Below are positions 1 through 13,070 of a DNA stretch of 64,000 nucleotides, piece after piece; within the stretch, counting starts at the first letter, position 1; the number at the start of each line of letters is the position of its first letter. Origin of the DNA: Chrysomallon squamiferum (Eukaryota > Mollusca > Gastropoda > Neomphalida > Peltospiridae); NCBI GenBank assembly GCA_012295275.1, contig CM022671.1:2505386-2569385 (forward strand), in the 5' to 3' direction. The position numbers were made by a program, and so were the translations under genes. The notes beneath the pieces were generated by a model. It was not told the origin of the DNA and made no database searches. It worked only from the letters and a program-made list of their open reading frames with translations.

Positions 1-225
1 AAATCATTCAAAATGTTTAATATTAAGATCATTACAGACATAACGCACAGAAAATAAATATTAAAACACTTCATTACACACACACACACACATACACGCA
101 CGGGTATTCCCTAACATACATGCAAATACAGAAGCAAATTATTTTTAAAATTACTGACAGAAAATTAAAGTGTTTCTTTAATTATATGAAGAAATAGTCT
201 ACATATTTTCAAGGTTTTAAAAAAT

Positions 226-256
<31 letters not shown>

Positions 257-451
257 TTTGTTATTTCTTTTTAGCATTCATTTTTAATTAAGATTATATC
301 ATTTTAAAATATCAGAGCACCGCCATTTTTCAGTTATCATGACGCCATTAACGCATTAGGATGGAGTGCCCAAAGCAATAAAATAATAGCTTGGAAGTGT
401 AAAGAAATGTATTAGATTATTTACTTGTATCGACATTTGTACTTTTAATAC

Positions 452-495
<44 letters not shown>

Positions 496-571
496 TAAAA
501 AATACTGACAGAATTTTAATAATAAAATATTACAGACATTACTGCTGTAGTTTTATTTACGTTTTTAACAG
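1..571. other. 5' flank / intron of EF-hand gene
   Basis: No coding exon is visible here. The stretch holds a short CA run (about 79-92), a TTTA run (about 222-259) and an AAT run (about 454-495). Because the first EF-hand exon begins with a split codon at 572, this is most simply read as an intron of a gene that starts outside the window. Confidence 0.5.
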
Positions 572-2560
572 GGATGTCACATGGTCAAATATTCCCAACA
601 TTCGGAATCGTGATCTGCTCAGGGACATCAACACCGTCGACGCTAACATGGATGACAACGTCACTTTGGATGAAATGATGGTGTTGTCCAACTGGGGATT
701 CGATGGTAGTATACACTGCGTTGATATTTTTTTTATTATTATTTCAGACAAAATTCATGCTTGCTTAAAATTTAATACGAACTTTTGTAATACAAACATA
801 ATTAATTACCTAAGTACATCTTGTACATTTCCACGTTATTATTTTATTGATTTTAAACGTAGACACGTCAAACCTGATTACTGCAAAACAAGAACCGGAA
901 ACCAGTCGAACTTCTTACCGTGGAAAATATCAAACACTTTGGTATCTTAGGAATTTTCCGATTCAGTGCTTACGAATCAAGGAATTGCTCTGCTTGATAA
1001 TGTTTGATGTTTATATTCTCAGTTGAAGATATGTGTTTAATCACAAAGTAGCTTAGCTTTTTAAAATTTTACACTTACGTTCAACGTGGATAGTCGTTGT
1101 CGTATATATGTATATATATAAACCCATTGTTAAATTTTTGGAAAGCATAAAAAAAATCGGTTTTGTATAAAATTGTGTTTTACTACGAAAATCTATGAAT
1201 GAGGATGACAATCAATCATTACAAATCCGAAAAGGTTTGAAAACAACCTTTCCTCCTAGGTTTCATGTAAGGAATAGTCAGTAAGTACTAACGCAATTTT
1301 ATTTTTATTTTTTAAAACCAGTGTCGCCACCTATATCACGATGTGAATTTGTTCGTATGCAGATATACAGGTACGGCGTCTATCATCATGTGGCTAGTCT
1401 CTTGTATGATATCTATGACGTCAACGACGATAATCAGCTTACAGAATCGGATTTCAAGGCCATCTATTCAAAAAATCTTATCAACATGGACAGCAACGGT
1501 ATTTATGGTATTAAAATGTTAGAAAATATAAAATATCAATTTAAACTGAAAAAAAAAAAAAAAAAAAAAACGTGTTTTCATGTAACATATCTGTGTAACA
1601 GTTAAATGCTATACTAACTAATCAAATGTTTACCCTTCTTCTAACACTTATTAAATGTTTATTCATAAAATATTTATTTAGTGTCTACACACCGATAAAA
1701 CATTCAAGTCCCATTTATACACTAATTAATACACCATCTCAATACTAATTTACCGATATCTTGATTAAAGTTAAGAGACATTGTACTAACATACTAACTG
1801 ATTACAGGTGACAACAGACTGAGTGTTTGTGAACTGTATCGAGGTTATGTTGATTACATCAGAGAGGCAGACGACATTTATCTGCGTAGAAAGGTGAGTG
1901 TTCTAAGTTTTTGTAAAACAGGTATCGTAAATATATGACTGCATACATCTGTGTTTTGAAATAAATACATTCACTGCTGTTACCTCAAGGAAATATCTCA
2001 AACATCCAACTTCATGCAATTGTTTTATGAGATAAATAAATAAATTTACCAGAGAAATGTCTTGCATGAAACTATATATAAATATTAGCTTAATTAAACA
2101 GAATGCATTACGCCACTCCAAGTTAATATTTAAAACATTCAGCTCTGTATAACTGTAACATGAAATAGATAAAACAAAGTAAATGTGCGCGAATGTATAT
2201 ATGATGTATATTTGTACGTATAAATGAAGAGCATGTAGTATGCATATGCACATACACATATATACATATACATACACAGATTACATCCTTTCTCAAACTA
2301 GATATACCGTTTTTACTTCATCTTTCTCTAGGTTATTCAAATAGTGCATGAAATAGTGCTAACATAATGCCAGCAATGAAATACAAAGTCCAAATGATGA
2401 CAGAAAAAGAAAAAAAGGGAATAAGTGGTTAATTGGTCTGTTTTCAAAATTAACTAAAATAATGAAACACACACACATACACACATACACACACATTCAC
2501 AAACTCATACACTCACATACAAATACATAAAAAAAGTAAGATGATATATATATATTTTGT

Positions 2561-2598
<38 letters not shown>

Positions 2599-3444
2599 CA
2601 CAAACGAACAAAAGAAGACAAAAAAGAAAAAGAAAAAAGAAACCGAAAATAACATCGCAGTCTTTTAGCATGCTTGTTTCTTTGCCAAGCCGAAACATTT
2701 TTCTTTCTAAAATTACAATGTAAAATTTGATGTTAAAGATACCTGTTTGTAAATAAATAAATATTGCTTTTCAATTAGATGCGACTGTGTAACAAGTTAT
2801 TCGTGGGTGAATAGAAAAAAGATGTTAATGCACTCGATTCTCCATTTAACGAACCAATACAAGCCAAATTTCAGAAAATATTGACAGTTCTGGAAAATGA
2901 ACAAATTTGAATATATGTGTACTTGTATATAACAGTATATCAGTGTTTCCGTATCAGTATATGTATATGTGTCTTTATGTGTGTGTGTTTTACAAATATA
3001 CGTACATGCATTTGTGTGAGTGTCTCTATATGTATGGACTTACATATATATGTACTCATGGAGCAAGTATGTACGCAAGAACGCATGTACGCAAGAAGGA
3101 AGCTTATATCTCCCTAAATTATCCACTGGATCTTCCAGTGGTGTTGGACAGTTTCCAATCATGACGTGATTATCTAAGTAGGTGAAGACGAAGAAGACAA
3201 CGTGATGTCTGATACGAATAACACTGATGCTTTGTTCGACAACACTAAGATTTGTTTAAGTTTTGATGCTTGTACAAATTAGCACACAGCACATTAAAGC
3301 TTTGATGAAGTTAACTAAGTTCAAGTGGTAAAGGACGATCAGTGAACGAACTCGTACTTAATTTTGAACCAGGAAATCTAGCAAAACCATGCTGACAATC
3401 TACAGAAGATACAAATGTACATAAACAAATGCCTCCCCATCTCT

Positions 3445-3482
<38 letters not shown>

Positions 3483-3696
3483 TACAAACAGACACAGACA
3501 CACACACACAGAAACATACACATACAAACCGACGGACGAACACAAACATGTTTGACATCTAATAATGATTAAAATGAATTTTTTTCTTCGGGTAACAACA
3601 AATATTCATTCACTAATTTGTGTTTATTTTCAGGTTATGGCAAGAGAAATTGTTGCAAAAGCGGATGAGGAAGTGTTTGCACACAGAGTCAGATAA
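572..3696 (+). CDS. EF-hand calcium-binding protein, 3' part (4 exons)
   Basis: Exons 572-705, 1322-1498, 1808-1893 and 3634-3696 have AG acceptors and GT donors, and their phases join without a stop, ending at TAA 3694-3696. The 153 or so residues seen contain four EF-hand loops. The first is DANMDDNVTLDE. The second is degenerate (around FDGVSPPISRCE, with no acidic residue at loop position 1). The third is DVNDDNQLTESD. The fourth is DSNGDNRLSVCE, built across the exon 2/3 junction, and keeps acidic or Asn ligands at 1, 3, 5 and Glu at 12. The tail is short and charged (VMAREIVAKADEE). The start and any signal peptide lie upstream of the window. The family fits the many small EF-hand proteins of molluscs (calmodulin-like, sarcoplasmic or secreted). 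Cell location and partner cannot be told. Splice sites were read by eye; the phase agreement makes the model strong. Confidence 0.88.
3541..3620 (+). mobile_element. SINE tail relic in EF-hand intron 3
   Basis: The stretch with GTTTGACATCTAATAATGA followed by an ACAAATATTCATTCA-like end resembles the 3' tail of a SINE common in mollusc genomes, as recalled from memory. A second copy with the same order of motifs lies at 12570-12660 in this window, which supports an interspersed repeat. It ends just before the acceptor of the last EF-hand exon. Confidence 0.5.
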
Positions 3697-3761
3697 ACAT
3701 ATACATACGCATGCTCTGATGGATACAGATAAAAATGTTAACATCTCTGAATTTTAGAGCT

Positions 3762-3767
3762 AATAAA
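3762..3767 (+). promoter_or_regulatory. Poly(A) signal, EF-hand gene
   Basis: AATAAA lies 66 bases after the EF-hand stop codon, a usual distance for a short 3' UTR. TA-rich sequence follows. Confidence 0.6.
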
Positions 3768-3819
3768 ATGTATATATATAAAATTAAAAACCGAAGAACT
3801 TATTAATTATCTCTCTTCG

Positions 3820-3842
3820 TTGATTATTATTATTATTATTAT

Positions 3843-3894
<52 letters not shown>
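3820..3894. repeat. Compound microsatellite (ATT)n(AGT)n
   Basis: A run of ATT units changes directly into about 18 AGT/GTA units. The same compound order recurs at 15560-15620. Confidence 0.9.
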
Positions 3895-3895
<1 letters not shown>

Positions 3896-5299
3896 AAAAT
3901 AAAACAGACTTAAGTATAATGATGAACGCAAAAAACGTGTTTAAGGTGTTAGCTAGGATTCGATCTTAACAGTTGCCCAGTCACCCGTGGTGACAGAAAA
4001 TACCGAAAGACAAGTTAAACCTAACATCCCTAGGCTGTCGTTATTACTTACTTACTTGCTAAATTAATTAACTGATTATTAATAATAATAATAATAATAA
4101 TTAAAAATGTGAAATTCAGGTTTTAGAGGAGTTTTGATAAATGCCGACATTTTTTGGTTTTCGAAAGAGCTCGTGTTATCAGTGTTATATGGTCAATTGA
4201 AAAAACCCAGCTGCTGCCGGAAGTGCAAGTCAAAATAAATTCTTAAGTGCTAATGTTGGAACTTATATAATATAAAACAGACATACACACACACGCACGC
4301 ACGTACGCATACACACACACTTCTGAAAGCATGCTAACACTGATTCTACACAAAATATGCTCTTATGTAATGTGTCCAAATTTATAAAGAATACCATTTC
4401 ACAGCATGCCGATATCCACGTAAAACAACAACCAGTTGATGCTTACTTATCCAGTGAAGTGCAGAGAGTAGATTGCCACAGTAATCATAATTATTATCAA
4501 AGCAATTTTTGGAGTTCAAACATTCTCGGAGAACAAATCAAAATTTCATAAAATAAATAATTGTACAATGTCTTTTGGCATCAAACGTCTCATCTCTTGC
4601 TAACAGGTTTTTGAACAGCCAACAGACTCGCTATTAAATTTAATACAACATACACTAAGTGCGCAGACTGACGTCAAACAATCTGTAAATAGTCTCCCTT
4701 AATAGTTATAGGTGGCGCTACGAAATATCTTGCTGTCATAAATGGCACCAAAGTCCAGATAAGTCGTCCAGAGCTTTGATGTGCGAATGTTACAAATGAA
4801 AAATCTTATTTAAGCTCATGCAGATTAAAAAGCATTCCCGTATCTTACTTAACGAAGATCGGACGTTGCCATTAACAAATAACTGTAACAGTTAAAAGCG
4901 ACATCATAAATAGTTAAATCGTCTATTTCCGTGGCTCGGGTTGCTGTGTTTGTAATTAATCTTACAGTCGTGTCAAGAGACAGAGTATAATGCGATTTTC
5001 TCCAGCAAGTCGCTATCACTCGTCCTGTAACCACCAGCAACGACAGTCCGAAAACTGCACCCCAGGTAGCGCTTGCTAATTCGTCTTTTGTTGGCAACGT
5101 GAATTATATCGAATACTGTTTCAGCAGTTTAGAATGTTAATAATAATAATAATACGAAAGAAACATACTGACAGAACAAAATATTATTTCATAATGAAAA
5201 TTAAAATGTATTATATTACTGGAACATTAGCACTAATATAGTTATTTGTTTTCATGATATGATTTAGCTTGTTTCTAGCAGTCAGTCTGGAAATAATAA

Positions 5300-5350
<51 letters not shown>

Positions 5351-6028
5351 AGTAACAATAATAATAACAATAATAGTAATAATAATGACAACAGCAACTT
5401 TTATTATTATTATTATTATTATTATCAAAATAACAGCTTTTGTAGGATATACACTGTTTATAATAGTCTGCATTCGCAGTGAACGTCACATTGTTCAATG
5501 GTCGATGCGTTCACACTACATATGCGTACAGAAAGTCAGTTTGTTCATACTGTACGTCACACTTAATATAACAGGCCACGTATTTACACTGTGTCACACT
5601 GACGTGATAGTCATTGGGTTTATAACGTGCTTAACACTGAAAATAACTATCGACAGGTTATGTAATACTATAGTCGATGTGTTCATATTGTAAATCATTT
5701 CAGCTGTGTATTTACTCACAGTTCTCTTATAACAAGATACAGATTTTTAGGTACTGAAATCCTGGGTAACACTAATAATGAAATTAACTAATTTATTCAT
5801 AAAAATGTTTTGTTTTGTTTTCCAATTTTTACTTTATTTTAATATTTCTTTCTTTTTCTTTTCTTCTCTCGCTTTTTATATTTTTTTTTCCATTTTCTTT
5901 CTTTTTAGTTATTACCATTATTTATTTAATTATTTATGTTTATTTATATATATTCTTTATTTTTTTTAATTTTATTTATTTATTTAGTTATTTAGCTGGG
6001 CTTTTTTTCCCCTTTGCTTTGCTTTGCT

Positions 6029-6030
<2 letters not shown>

Positions 6031-6104
<74 letters not shown>
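6031..6104. repeat. (TC)n microsatellite
   Basis: About 37 perfect TC units. It makes false Ser-Leu and Arg-Glu frames on both strands. Confidence 0.97.
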
Positions 6105-6107
<3 letters not shown>

Positions 6108-8039
6108 TTTATAACGAGAAAGTTCGTTCTAACATTACTAATGAATTTTGGATTTCTAATAGTTTGAATATTCACACAGTTTGGAAGTGTACCAAACATA
6201 ACATAAAATCATTTTGGCATGAATTATGAATTTTTTGGCTTACGTGTACCAAAAGTTATGCAAACTCGTTTTGGCGAGAATTATGTCGGTATTTTTTTGT
6301 TGTTTTGTTGTATAACGAGGTTTCGGCTTCACCTTGTGAAATAATTCATAGACGCTACGTTAACTTGGAAATTGCTTTCTCCAAACAGTGCTATGTGTTA
6401 AAACCAGATCACTGGGTCTCTAGCACAGTGCGTTAATTAACTTAATTAACTAAGGCAGAGCAAACAAACCTGCATTTCTGTCGTGATATTATGATATTTA
6501 TTAATATTTCTAGCATTTTTCCAGTTTGTTTGTGTACATATATATGTATACATTTTAGCCATATGTATAATATGTAATGACAATTAGGCAGTTCACATTA
6601 AAATAATTACATCAGTTATAACAGTTTTGGTTGCGAGTTCAAAGAAAAATTATATATGCTGTTATACCCTAATAAACAGAGAAGATGTGTGATATGATTA
6701 AATATAATTACATTTATTAATGAAATAATAATATTCTGTTAAAATACTTATTTAAAACATTTTCGTATTTTTATCAGGTACGTGGGCACTAGTATCAACA
6801 AACTGTATATATAAAAATATTTTGAAAAGTCGTTAAAAAAAATTTCATTAATTTATTTTTTCCAGAACTATTCTGTAAAATACATATAGTCAAAAACAAT
6901 TATACTGAAAAAAATGAATAACTGAACCAGTCATCCAATCAGTTAATGTACATCGTAATTTTATTTGTTCATTTAACGCCTCCTCAGCACATTTTATGTT
7001 CGACTGAATGAATGGATAATGGATTTGTTTAACAACAAAAACATTTTCTTTTATGACTGACAATTCGTGTGCTTAAAGGAAGAAAAAGGATATAGATTAT
7101 ATAGATAGACAGATATATGTTTTGACAAAGATGTTGCAATAAATAACGAGCAATATGCTCACGCCAAACAATCGATCTTGAAATGCCTCGTTCTTTAACG
7201 ATAATCATCATCATCACAATAACAACAACAACAAAAGCAGCAACAAAAATTTGACAAATAGAATTTTGACGGTGCGGCAAGACAGAAAAATAAATCAGAA
7301 TAGATAGAATTCCGCAAAGGGAGGGTCAAATATCCTGCCAACCTATTAGTGAGAAAAATAACCATTTTAGAAATCAAAGATCCATCTGTGAAGGATGTAA
7401 CATATATTAATTAGCCATAATTATGTCTTTAAAATTCGCACTCGTTATATGAAATCACATTAGAATGAAAAATTCATTGTATTAATGAGAATTTTCTCCA
7501 AATCTGTAAGACTGATACAGAGGTACCAATTAGTAAAGAAAAATGTCGTGCTGTCATAATATTTCGATTTTTGTTTTTGTTTGTTTTTACAGAAAAAGCT
7601 GAATAAATATTTCTCTAACAAGACCAGTAGTAAAAATTATGAAAGCATTATGCAAAAAAACACTGATGACTGTCTTTTTGTGAACTATATATTTATAAAT
7701 TTAGTCAAAACTGCTCAGAACTTGTTGAATACCGATATTAAATATCCCCAAAATAATCTCTGCTTCGATATAGAATAACCTTTATTCATTTATTTTTCCT
7801 AAAGTTGTTTTCTTAATGTTTTGCACCTGAACTTAATTAGAACCATAAGATTATCCACATTAATCTTATTAATAGAGACAACAGGTGGTTAAATTCCAGA
7901 CAGCTCTTAATTAATCAATTTAACTCCGCGGTAACTAGCGTCTGCGACTGACTAGAAATGGTCGGTGGATTCTATACTCAAGCAGTGAATAAAGGAATGT
8001 GTTTGTTTACTGGTAACGTTGACTTTTGTTTTGATGGAT

Positions 8040-8200
<161 letters not shown>

Positions 8201-8739
8201 GGTTATTTACAAGGGTATGATTTTTCATTCAGAATAATAAAACTGTTAAAATAGGCACAACGCACACTCTTTTAGACGAATACATACAATATTTCTTCGG
8301 GTTAACCTACAGCTTACTTTTTTAATGTCAGTAAGAAGAAGAAAAAGAAGAAGTAAACAAAATACAAGTAATAATAATAATAGCCTGTTTTTGCAAGAGT
8401 ATAAATAGTAATAATAATAGCTGTAGTAGTAGTAGTAGTAATAACAATAATAGCAGTAGTAGTAAAGTAATTATAATAGTAGTAGTAGCCGTAGTAGCAA
8501 AAAGAAATTAGGATATTTAAGGTTTAAAAAAAGATCTGTAACAAATCAGTTCAAATATATAATGTTAAATTATTATAAATGTATCATTTCTACAATAATA
8601 TCATTATCTTTTTTAGATCATACTGCAAATAGACACTTTTTTTTTTTCTTCTTTTTTTTTTTTGGAGAGTCGCATATGAGAATAAGGGGTAGGTTGTGTA
8701 TATTTAGTTATTTGTAATGTTTGAATATGTGTATTTTTA

Positions 8740-8805
8740 TATACAGATAGATAGATGGACAGACAGACACACAGACAGACAGACAGACAGAGGGCCAGAC
8801 AGACG
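8740..8805. repeat. GATA/GACA tetranucleotide repeat
   Basis: Imperfect GATA units followed by GACA units. Confidence 0.8.
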
Positions 8806-9059
8806 GGAAAAGATTAACGTGACAGATAATTATGTACACATTAGTATAGTCGTTGCCTTCTTTTCAAATATTACAGAAGAGTAGTATAGCGAAACTTATC
8901 ACAGCGGATTTATGAAGACAGCTAAACTTAATACACAGCAGGCAGTCTGCTCAGAGTTCCATTTATTTGACGATCAATCTCAAAATTCTGTCTCGGTTCT
9001 TAGCCACCTTAACACACTGACTCTTTGATGCATTCTCTTCACGATGCATGCTGCAACCT

Positions 9060-9158
9060 GTTCTCCGATTGGCTGACTGCGGTATACATGGCGGGGAGAG
9101 CGAGATCTAACGGTATTGTGTTACAGCAATAGTTCACAGTCAGCTGTCGGATTTGAAG
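9060..9158 (+). promoter_or_regulatory. Possible TATA-less promoter and non-coding first exon of the GPCR gene
   Basis: About 0.55-0.65 kb before the GPCR start there is a CpG-richer island with an inverted CCAAT box (CGATTGGCTG, about 9065) and a YY1-like ATGGCGG element (about 9089). It ends in a donor-like GAAG|GTATGG at 9158. Acceptor-like TTTTTTTAGGTTTTAG lies near 9461-9472. This would give a spliced 5' UTR. It is a reading of motifs only. Confidence 0.3.
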
Positions 9159-9697
9159 GTATGGACAACGAATTTTGTAACAGTGAAAACATCGTTCTGT
9201 AAAAAGCTACCGTTAACTGACTGAGAGCATTAAACAGAAGTGATGCTAATACGATGCGATGAACTAAAGAATAAGCAAACTATAAATGTTTTCACACGAA
9301 AAACGATACTGTTGTGTCTTTGAAAACGAAAATTCTGTGTTGCGCTCTAAATGGGAAGATGGAAAATACATTCTGAGTGTTTAATGGGAACTGTTATTAA
9401 AATACCATTTAGTGTTGGGAAGTTGGATCGTGTCAGAAGGGTGTAAATGGGTGGGGTTTTTTTAGGTTTTAGATCCTTGGATAATGTCGACAGATCTAAA
9501 GCCATTACATGTGAGTTGCAAAGTGTTCGTTTTGACATTGAAATGAGGAGCTGAGATGTAATTAATACATAATTTAAAAAAAAGAAGAAGATAGAAAACA
9601 AACTGGAATTAATGAAAGAAGAAAAAAGACTGAGAATTAATAGTATAACAATAGTAAGATGTTTAGATGTAGTTGACGTACGTGCCAACAGACCACC

Positions 9698-10984
9698 ATG
9701 TTTCGCGGGAACGTTTCCCCGGAAGCGGAATACGTCGACAACAGCACCAATCCCAACGTGGATGTCTGGTTGCCTGGCGCCTTGAACACCGTGCGTGGCG
9801 TTTTTCTTCTTCTTGTGTGCATTCTAGGAGCTGTTTTCAATGTGTTTATCATGACGGCCATCATTCCAAACAGGCGACTGAGAACTGTACGTAACATACT
9901 TCTCGTTCATCTTGGAGGCGTGGGTCTATGCTCGTGTCTCCTAACCACGCTTTACTGTGTTGTCGTCGTATTTCACAGACACTGGATAGGAGGTCACGTG
10001 GCCTGTCAGACTTACGCGTTTCTCAATTCCGTATTCACGTGTGTAACCGTATGGACCATCTCAGCCCTCAGCTGGGATAAGTATCAAACCATATCGTGTC
10101 CGCTGCACCATTCTCTCTCGGCCACTGTCCGGAGAATGACCACTTGTTTCATATCTTTCTGGATACTCGCCTTGTCCATTTCGTTGCCTCCACTTTTGGG
10201 AGTCAACGAGTTTGTGTTTGTTCCTGCTATGGGATTCTGTTGTTTAAATCCGTCGCCCACTCGCGGTCTGTGGTATTCTTTGTTATACGTCATTTTTGTT
10301 TTCTACATCCCATTTTTCATCCTCGTCTACTGCTACGTGCACATTTTTAAAATTGCGCGCAGTCAGAGTGGCCGGATCGCTGCGACCATGTTGAGAATGG
10401 TGAGTCTGATCCAGGCTCCTATAGCACCCACCAATGCATCCACCTTATCGATGAGAGGAACGAAAGCAATGAGTACTATTTTACAGCTCGTTGGCTCCTT
10501 CGTCTTCACTTACATCCCTTTCGCACTCATACTCACGTACGGTTCCTTCAGTGGACACCCGCCTGGCACTGTGTATATCTCCATAGCAACAACGTTGTTT
10601 CAGTCGGCACCACTTACCAACGCTTCAATGTACGGACTTCGAAACAAGATCCTGCGATCTTCTTTTTGTAGATTTGCTCAAAGGACTGTTCAGTATTATT
10701 GCTACAAAGACAGACGACGGGGAAGCGTGAAAAGCCTCAGCAGGAAATCCTCATCAAACTTAAAGCTGACGGCGCTCTCTCGCAAATTAACTCTACAAAA
10801 CGAAGGCAGAAATGGATTCCGTAGGACTCGTTCGTTTCAAGTGCCGCCAGTAGATATAGAAGAAAAAGTTCCTATGACGTCATGTCCTAAACTATCTAGA
10901 CCACGTTCGTTAACGTTCCTCCCAACAAATGGAAACTATTCACGTGTGAATGGTGATGAAACTTCAAGACCGTTTGTAAACTAA
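9698..10984 (+). CDS. Class A orphan GPCR, GPR161-like, single coding exon (428 aa)
   Basis: The open frame begins at the first ATG after an in-frame TGA (9674-9676), in a strong context (GACCACCATG). Seven membrane segments are visible. The N-tail is short with one glycosylation site (N15-S-T). TM1 has Asn48 at 1.50, and C103 (TM3) pairs with C181 or C182 in the second loop. TM4 has W155, TM5 P205 and TM6 P274. TM7 carries NASMYGLRNKILR at 308-320. The KAMSTILxLVGSFVFTYIP and YGLxNKxxR stretches resemble vertebrate GPR161 as recalled, an orphan receptor of primary cilia that represses Hedgehog signalling through cAMP/PKA. Departures from the class A pattern: Gly76 replaces Asp2.50, DKY replaces DRY, TYIP replaces CWxP, and NPxxY has Ala for Pro. 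The C-tail is basic, with a PKA-type site (RRGS, 340-343) and Cys324/335 for possible palmitoylation. The receptor fold is certain; the subfamily is an inference. Confidence 0.93.
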   Translation: MFRGNVSPEAEYVDNSTNPNVDVWLPGALNTVRGVFLLLVCILGAVFNVFIMTAIIPNRRLRTVRNILLVHLGGVGLCSCLLTTLYCVVVVFHRHWIGGHVACQTYAFLNSVFTCVTVWTISALSWDKYQTISCPLHHSLSATVRRMTTCFISFWILALSISLPPLLGVNEFVFVPAMGFCCLNPSPTRGLWYSLLYVIFVFYIPFFILVYCYVHIFKIARSQSGRIAATMLRMVSLIQAPIAPTNASTLSMRGTKAMSTILQLVGSFVFTYIPFALILTYGSFSGHPPGTVYISIATTLFQSAPLTNASMYGLRNKILRSSFCRFAQRTVQYYCYKDRRRGSVKSLSRKSSSNLKLTALSRKLTLQNEGRNGFRRTRSFQVPPVDIEEKVPMTSCPKLSRPRSLTFLPTNGNYSRVNGDETSRPFVN

Positions 10985-11024
10985 ATTGCCAAACAAGGTG
11001 CTTCAAAGCGATCATATGTGATAT

Positions 11025-11040
11025 TATTATTATCATCATG

Positions 11041-11101
<61 letters not shown>
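11025..11101. repeat. (ATT)n microsatellite in GPCR 3' UTR
   Basis: About 22 ATT units, starting roughly 40 bases after the GPCR stop codon. Confidence 0.95.
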
Positions 11102-11102
<1 letters not shown>

Positions 11103-11389
11103 GAGAGTGTGTGTTTTTGATAATATACGGATAATTCCATTTGGTCAGGGACCAATCACAGGTAATGCTCATTAATTTATTTTGTGATATTAATGACTTC
11201 ATGATATTAACACTAATCTGTGAATCATTGACGTACTTATTATTATCGTGTTTGTTATTGTTGGTGTTTAATTATAATTTATAATGTGTAAATGTTAGTT
11301 ATTAGAAATATTACACGCTGTTTATTAAAGAACGTATTATACTGTATAAGTGTTTACAAATGTTATTCTTAATGTATTAAATAAATGCT

Positions 11390-11395
11390 ACGTTT
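11390..11395 (+). promoter_or_regulatory. Candidate poly(A) signal, GPCR gene
   Basis: AATAAA lies about 405 bases downstream of the GPCR stop and is the first clear canonical signal after it. Confidence 0.45.
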
Positions 11396-12569
11396 CCAAG
11401 TTACTGTTATTAAATTGTCAAGTATTTCGAGCACTTAGTATTCGGGGTGCTACACAATTCCGCTATGTTATAAAAAAATCAAAATAAAATCACCATTTTT
11501 CTGATACTGAAGTATGACCATAAAAATAATAAACCGAAAGAGTAAATCTAGAATTACTTTGTATTTCTATGAACGAAATATCGTCACGAAACGAGAATCA
11601 CCTAATAAGCCTACTGACTTTGTTATTTTAACGTTATCCGTTATCATTAGAAATGACAGTTTTAAATTTCTTAATGTGCAAACTGTACATAGATTATCAG
11701 TAAGTTCAAATCAAGAGAGTGGATGATTTGCTATCAAATTCTGCAGTGTTTGTCCAGATAAGCACGAACTTTAGCACAGGAAGTCATGAGACGCAACATC
11801 AGAACACTGGGTTTTTTTTCAGTCTAATAATTATTAACAAGTTCACATTATTCTGCTCATCTCGGACATGGTCGATACACTAACACGACTCGTTCAGTTC
11901 TTTTCCACTCTGTGCGGAGGATCCCACGGCTAACATTGCCTTTAGTCAAACCTAGCAGTGTTACCGACTCTAAATAAAATTATATAAGTACACCGGAAGA
12001 ATACATTAATAATTTTTAAAATGCTCTAATTTCCTCAAAACACGTTTAAACACGCTTCTAATTAACTGGACATGTGGCTCTGTACGAATTAAACAGTGAA
12101 CGACAGACGTGAACTAGAACGGTTAAAATAAAGTGGTTAACAGCTGACAGTTTGTATGTTTGGAATGCAGTAAGTCGCACGTTCGTTAACGAGCATCTGC
12201 TGTTCTTAAGTTCCTGTTTGTACAAAGTAAATTAGCTACAAGACATCGCAGTTTAAATTTCAGTTCAGTTGTTACATGTAAACTGATGAAACGTGGCCGC
12301 TACAAGGTAGAGGTCTGCCACATTTATATATCTGTGTTATCACAGAGACAGGAAAGAACAAACACTCTCCTCGATAAACAGTTGAATATGAAATAGCTCA
12401 GTGGGCACAACGAAGAAGACTGACCATTTAATCATCTGTCTCTAAACCTAAAGATATAACAGGTTTTTCTATTACTTTCAATAGCTTCTTGCCTTACCTA
12501 AATCAGGATTTAGTTTGACAAACAGAATAATGAAAAACTCCCCTAACCGTTCATATCATTAATATTCAA

Positions 12570-12660
12570 AAAACTACTTGTTTGACACCTAATAATCATT
12601 AATATAGACATATATCTGAGTTGTCATTAAACAAATATTCATATATTCATTCATTTCATA
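12570..12660 (+). mobile_element. SINE tail relic
   Basis: The motifs TTGTTTGACACCTAATAATC, then GTTGTCATTAAACAAA and ATTCATTCATT occur in the same order as in the repeat at 3541-3620. They resemble the 3' tail of a mollusc SINE as recalled from memory. Confidence 0.5.
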
Positions 12661-12965
12661 CAATTATGTTCGTTTCCTCCGACTGTATCAAATATGGATA
12701 AGAATTTTAATTTAATGTACTTAAAGTTGCTATTAATATAACGTTGTTGTTTTTGTTTTAATTTTTTTTTTTTTTTAAAGTTCACCAGATTAGAATAAAA
12801 ATAAATTAGTATATAAATTAGTATTCTTTTGAGAATATGTAATAAAAATTAAGTTGCCGATTCGTAATTATCGCTTCCTACATTTTGACTTACCTATCTA
12901 GTATTTCTGAATTTCGCAGAATAGGTCAAATGATATGCCAGTGCTTCCCGGTCTTCTCACAAATA

Positions 12966-12987
12966 TAAAATATATATATATATATAT

Positions 12988-13066
<79 letters not shown>
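12966..13066. repeat. (TA)n block with TG interruptions
   Basis: Nearly pure TA dinucleotides over 100 bases, broken by short TG stretches. Confidence 0.95.

Positions 13067-13070
<4 letters not shown>

Noticed and set aside
4607-4702. 31-codon frame after CTCTTGCTAACAG, ending TAA
   Set aside because: It looks exon-like, but the nearest upstream exon candidate (about 4401-4478) joins out of phase and no family is recognised.
4849-5097. 82-codon minus-strand frame with a hydrophobic stretch
   Set aside because: CpG-richer than its flanks but no ATG in context, no acceptor and no family resemblance.
5984-6229. Arg-Glu and Ser-Leu proteins over the TC microsatellite
   Set aside because: Same artefact of a dinucleotide repeat.
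7593-7778. 61-codon frame after a good acceptor
   Set aside because: AT-rich, Asn/Lys-heavy, without a matching upstream exon or known family; open length is possible by chance.
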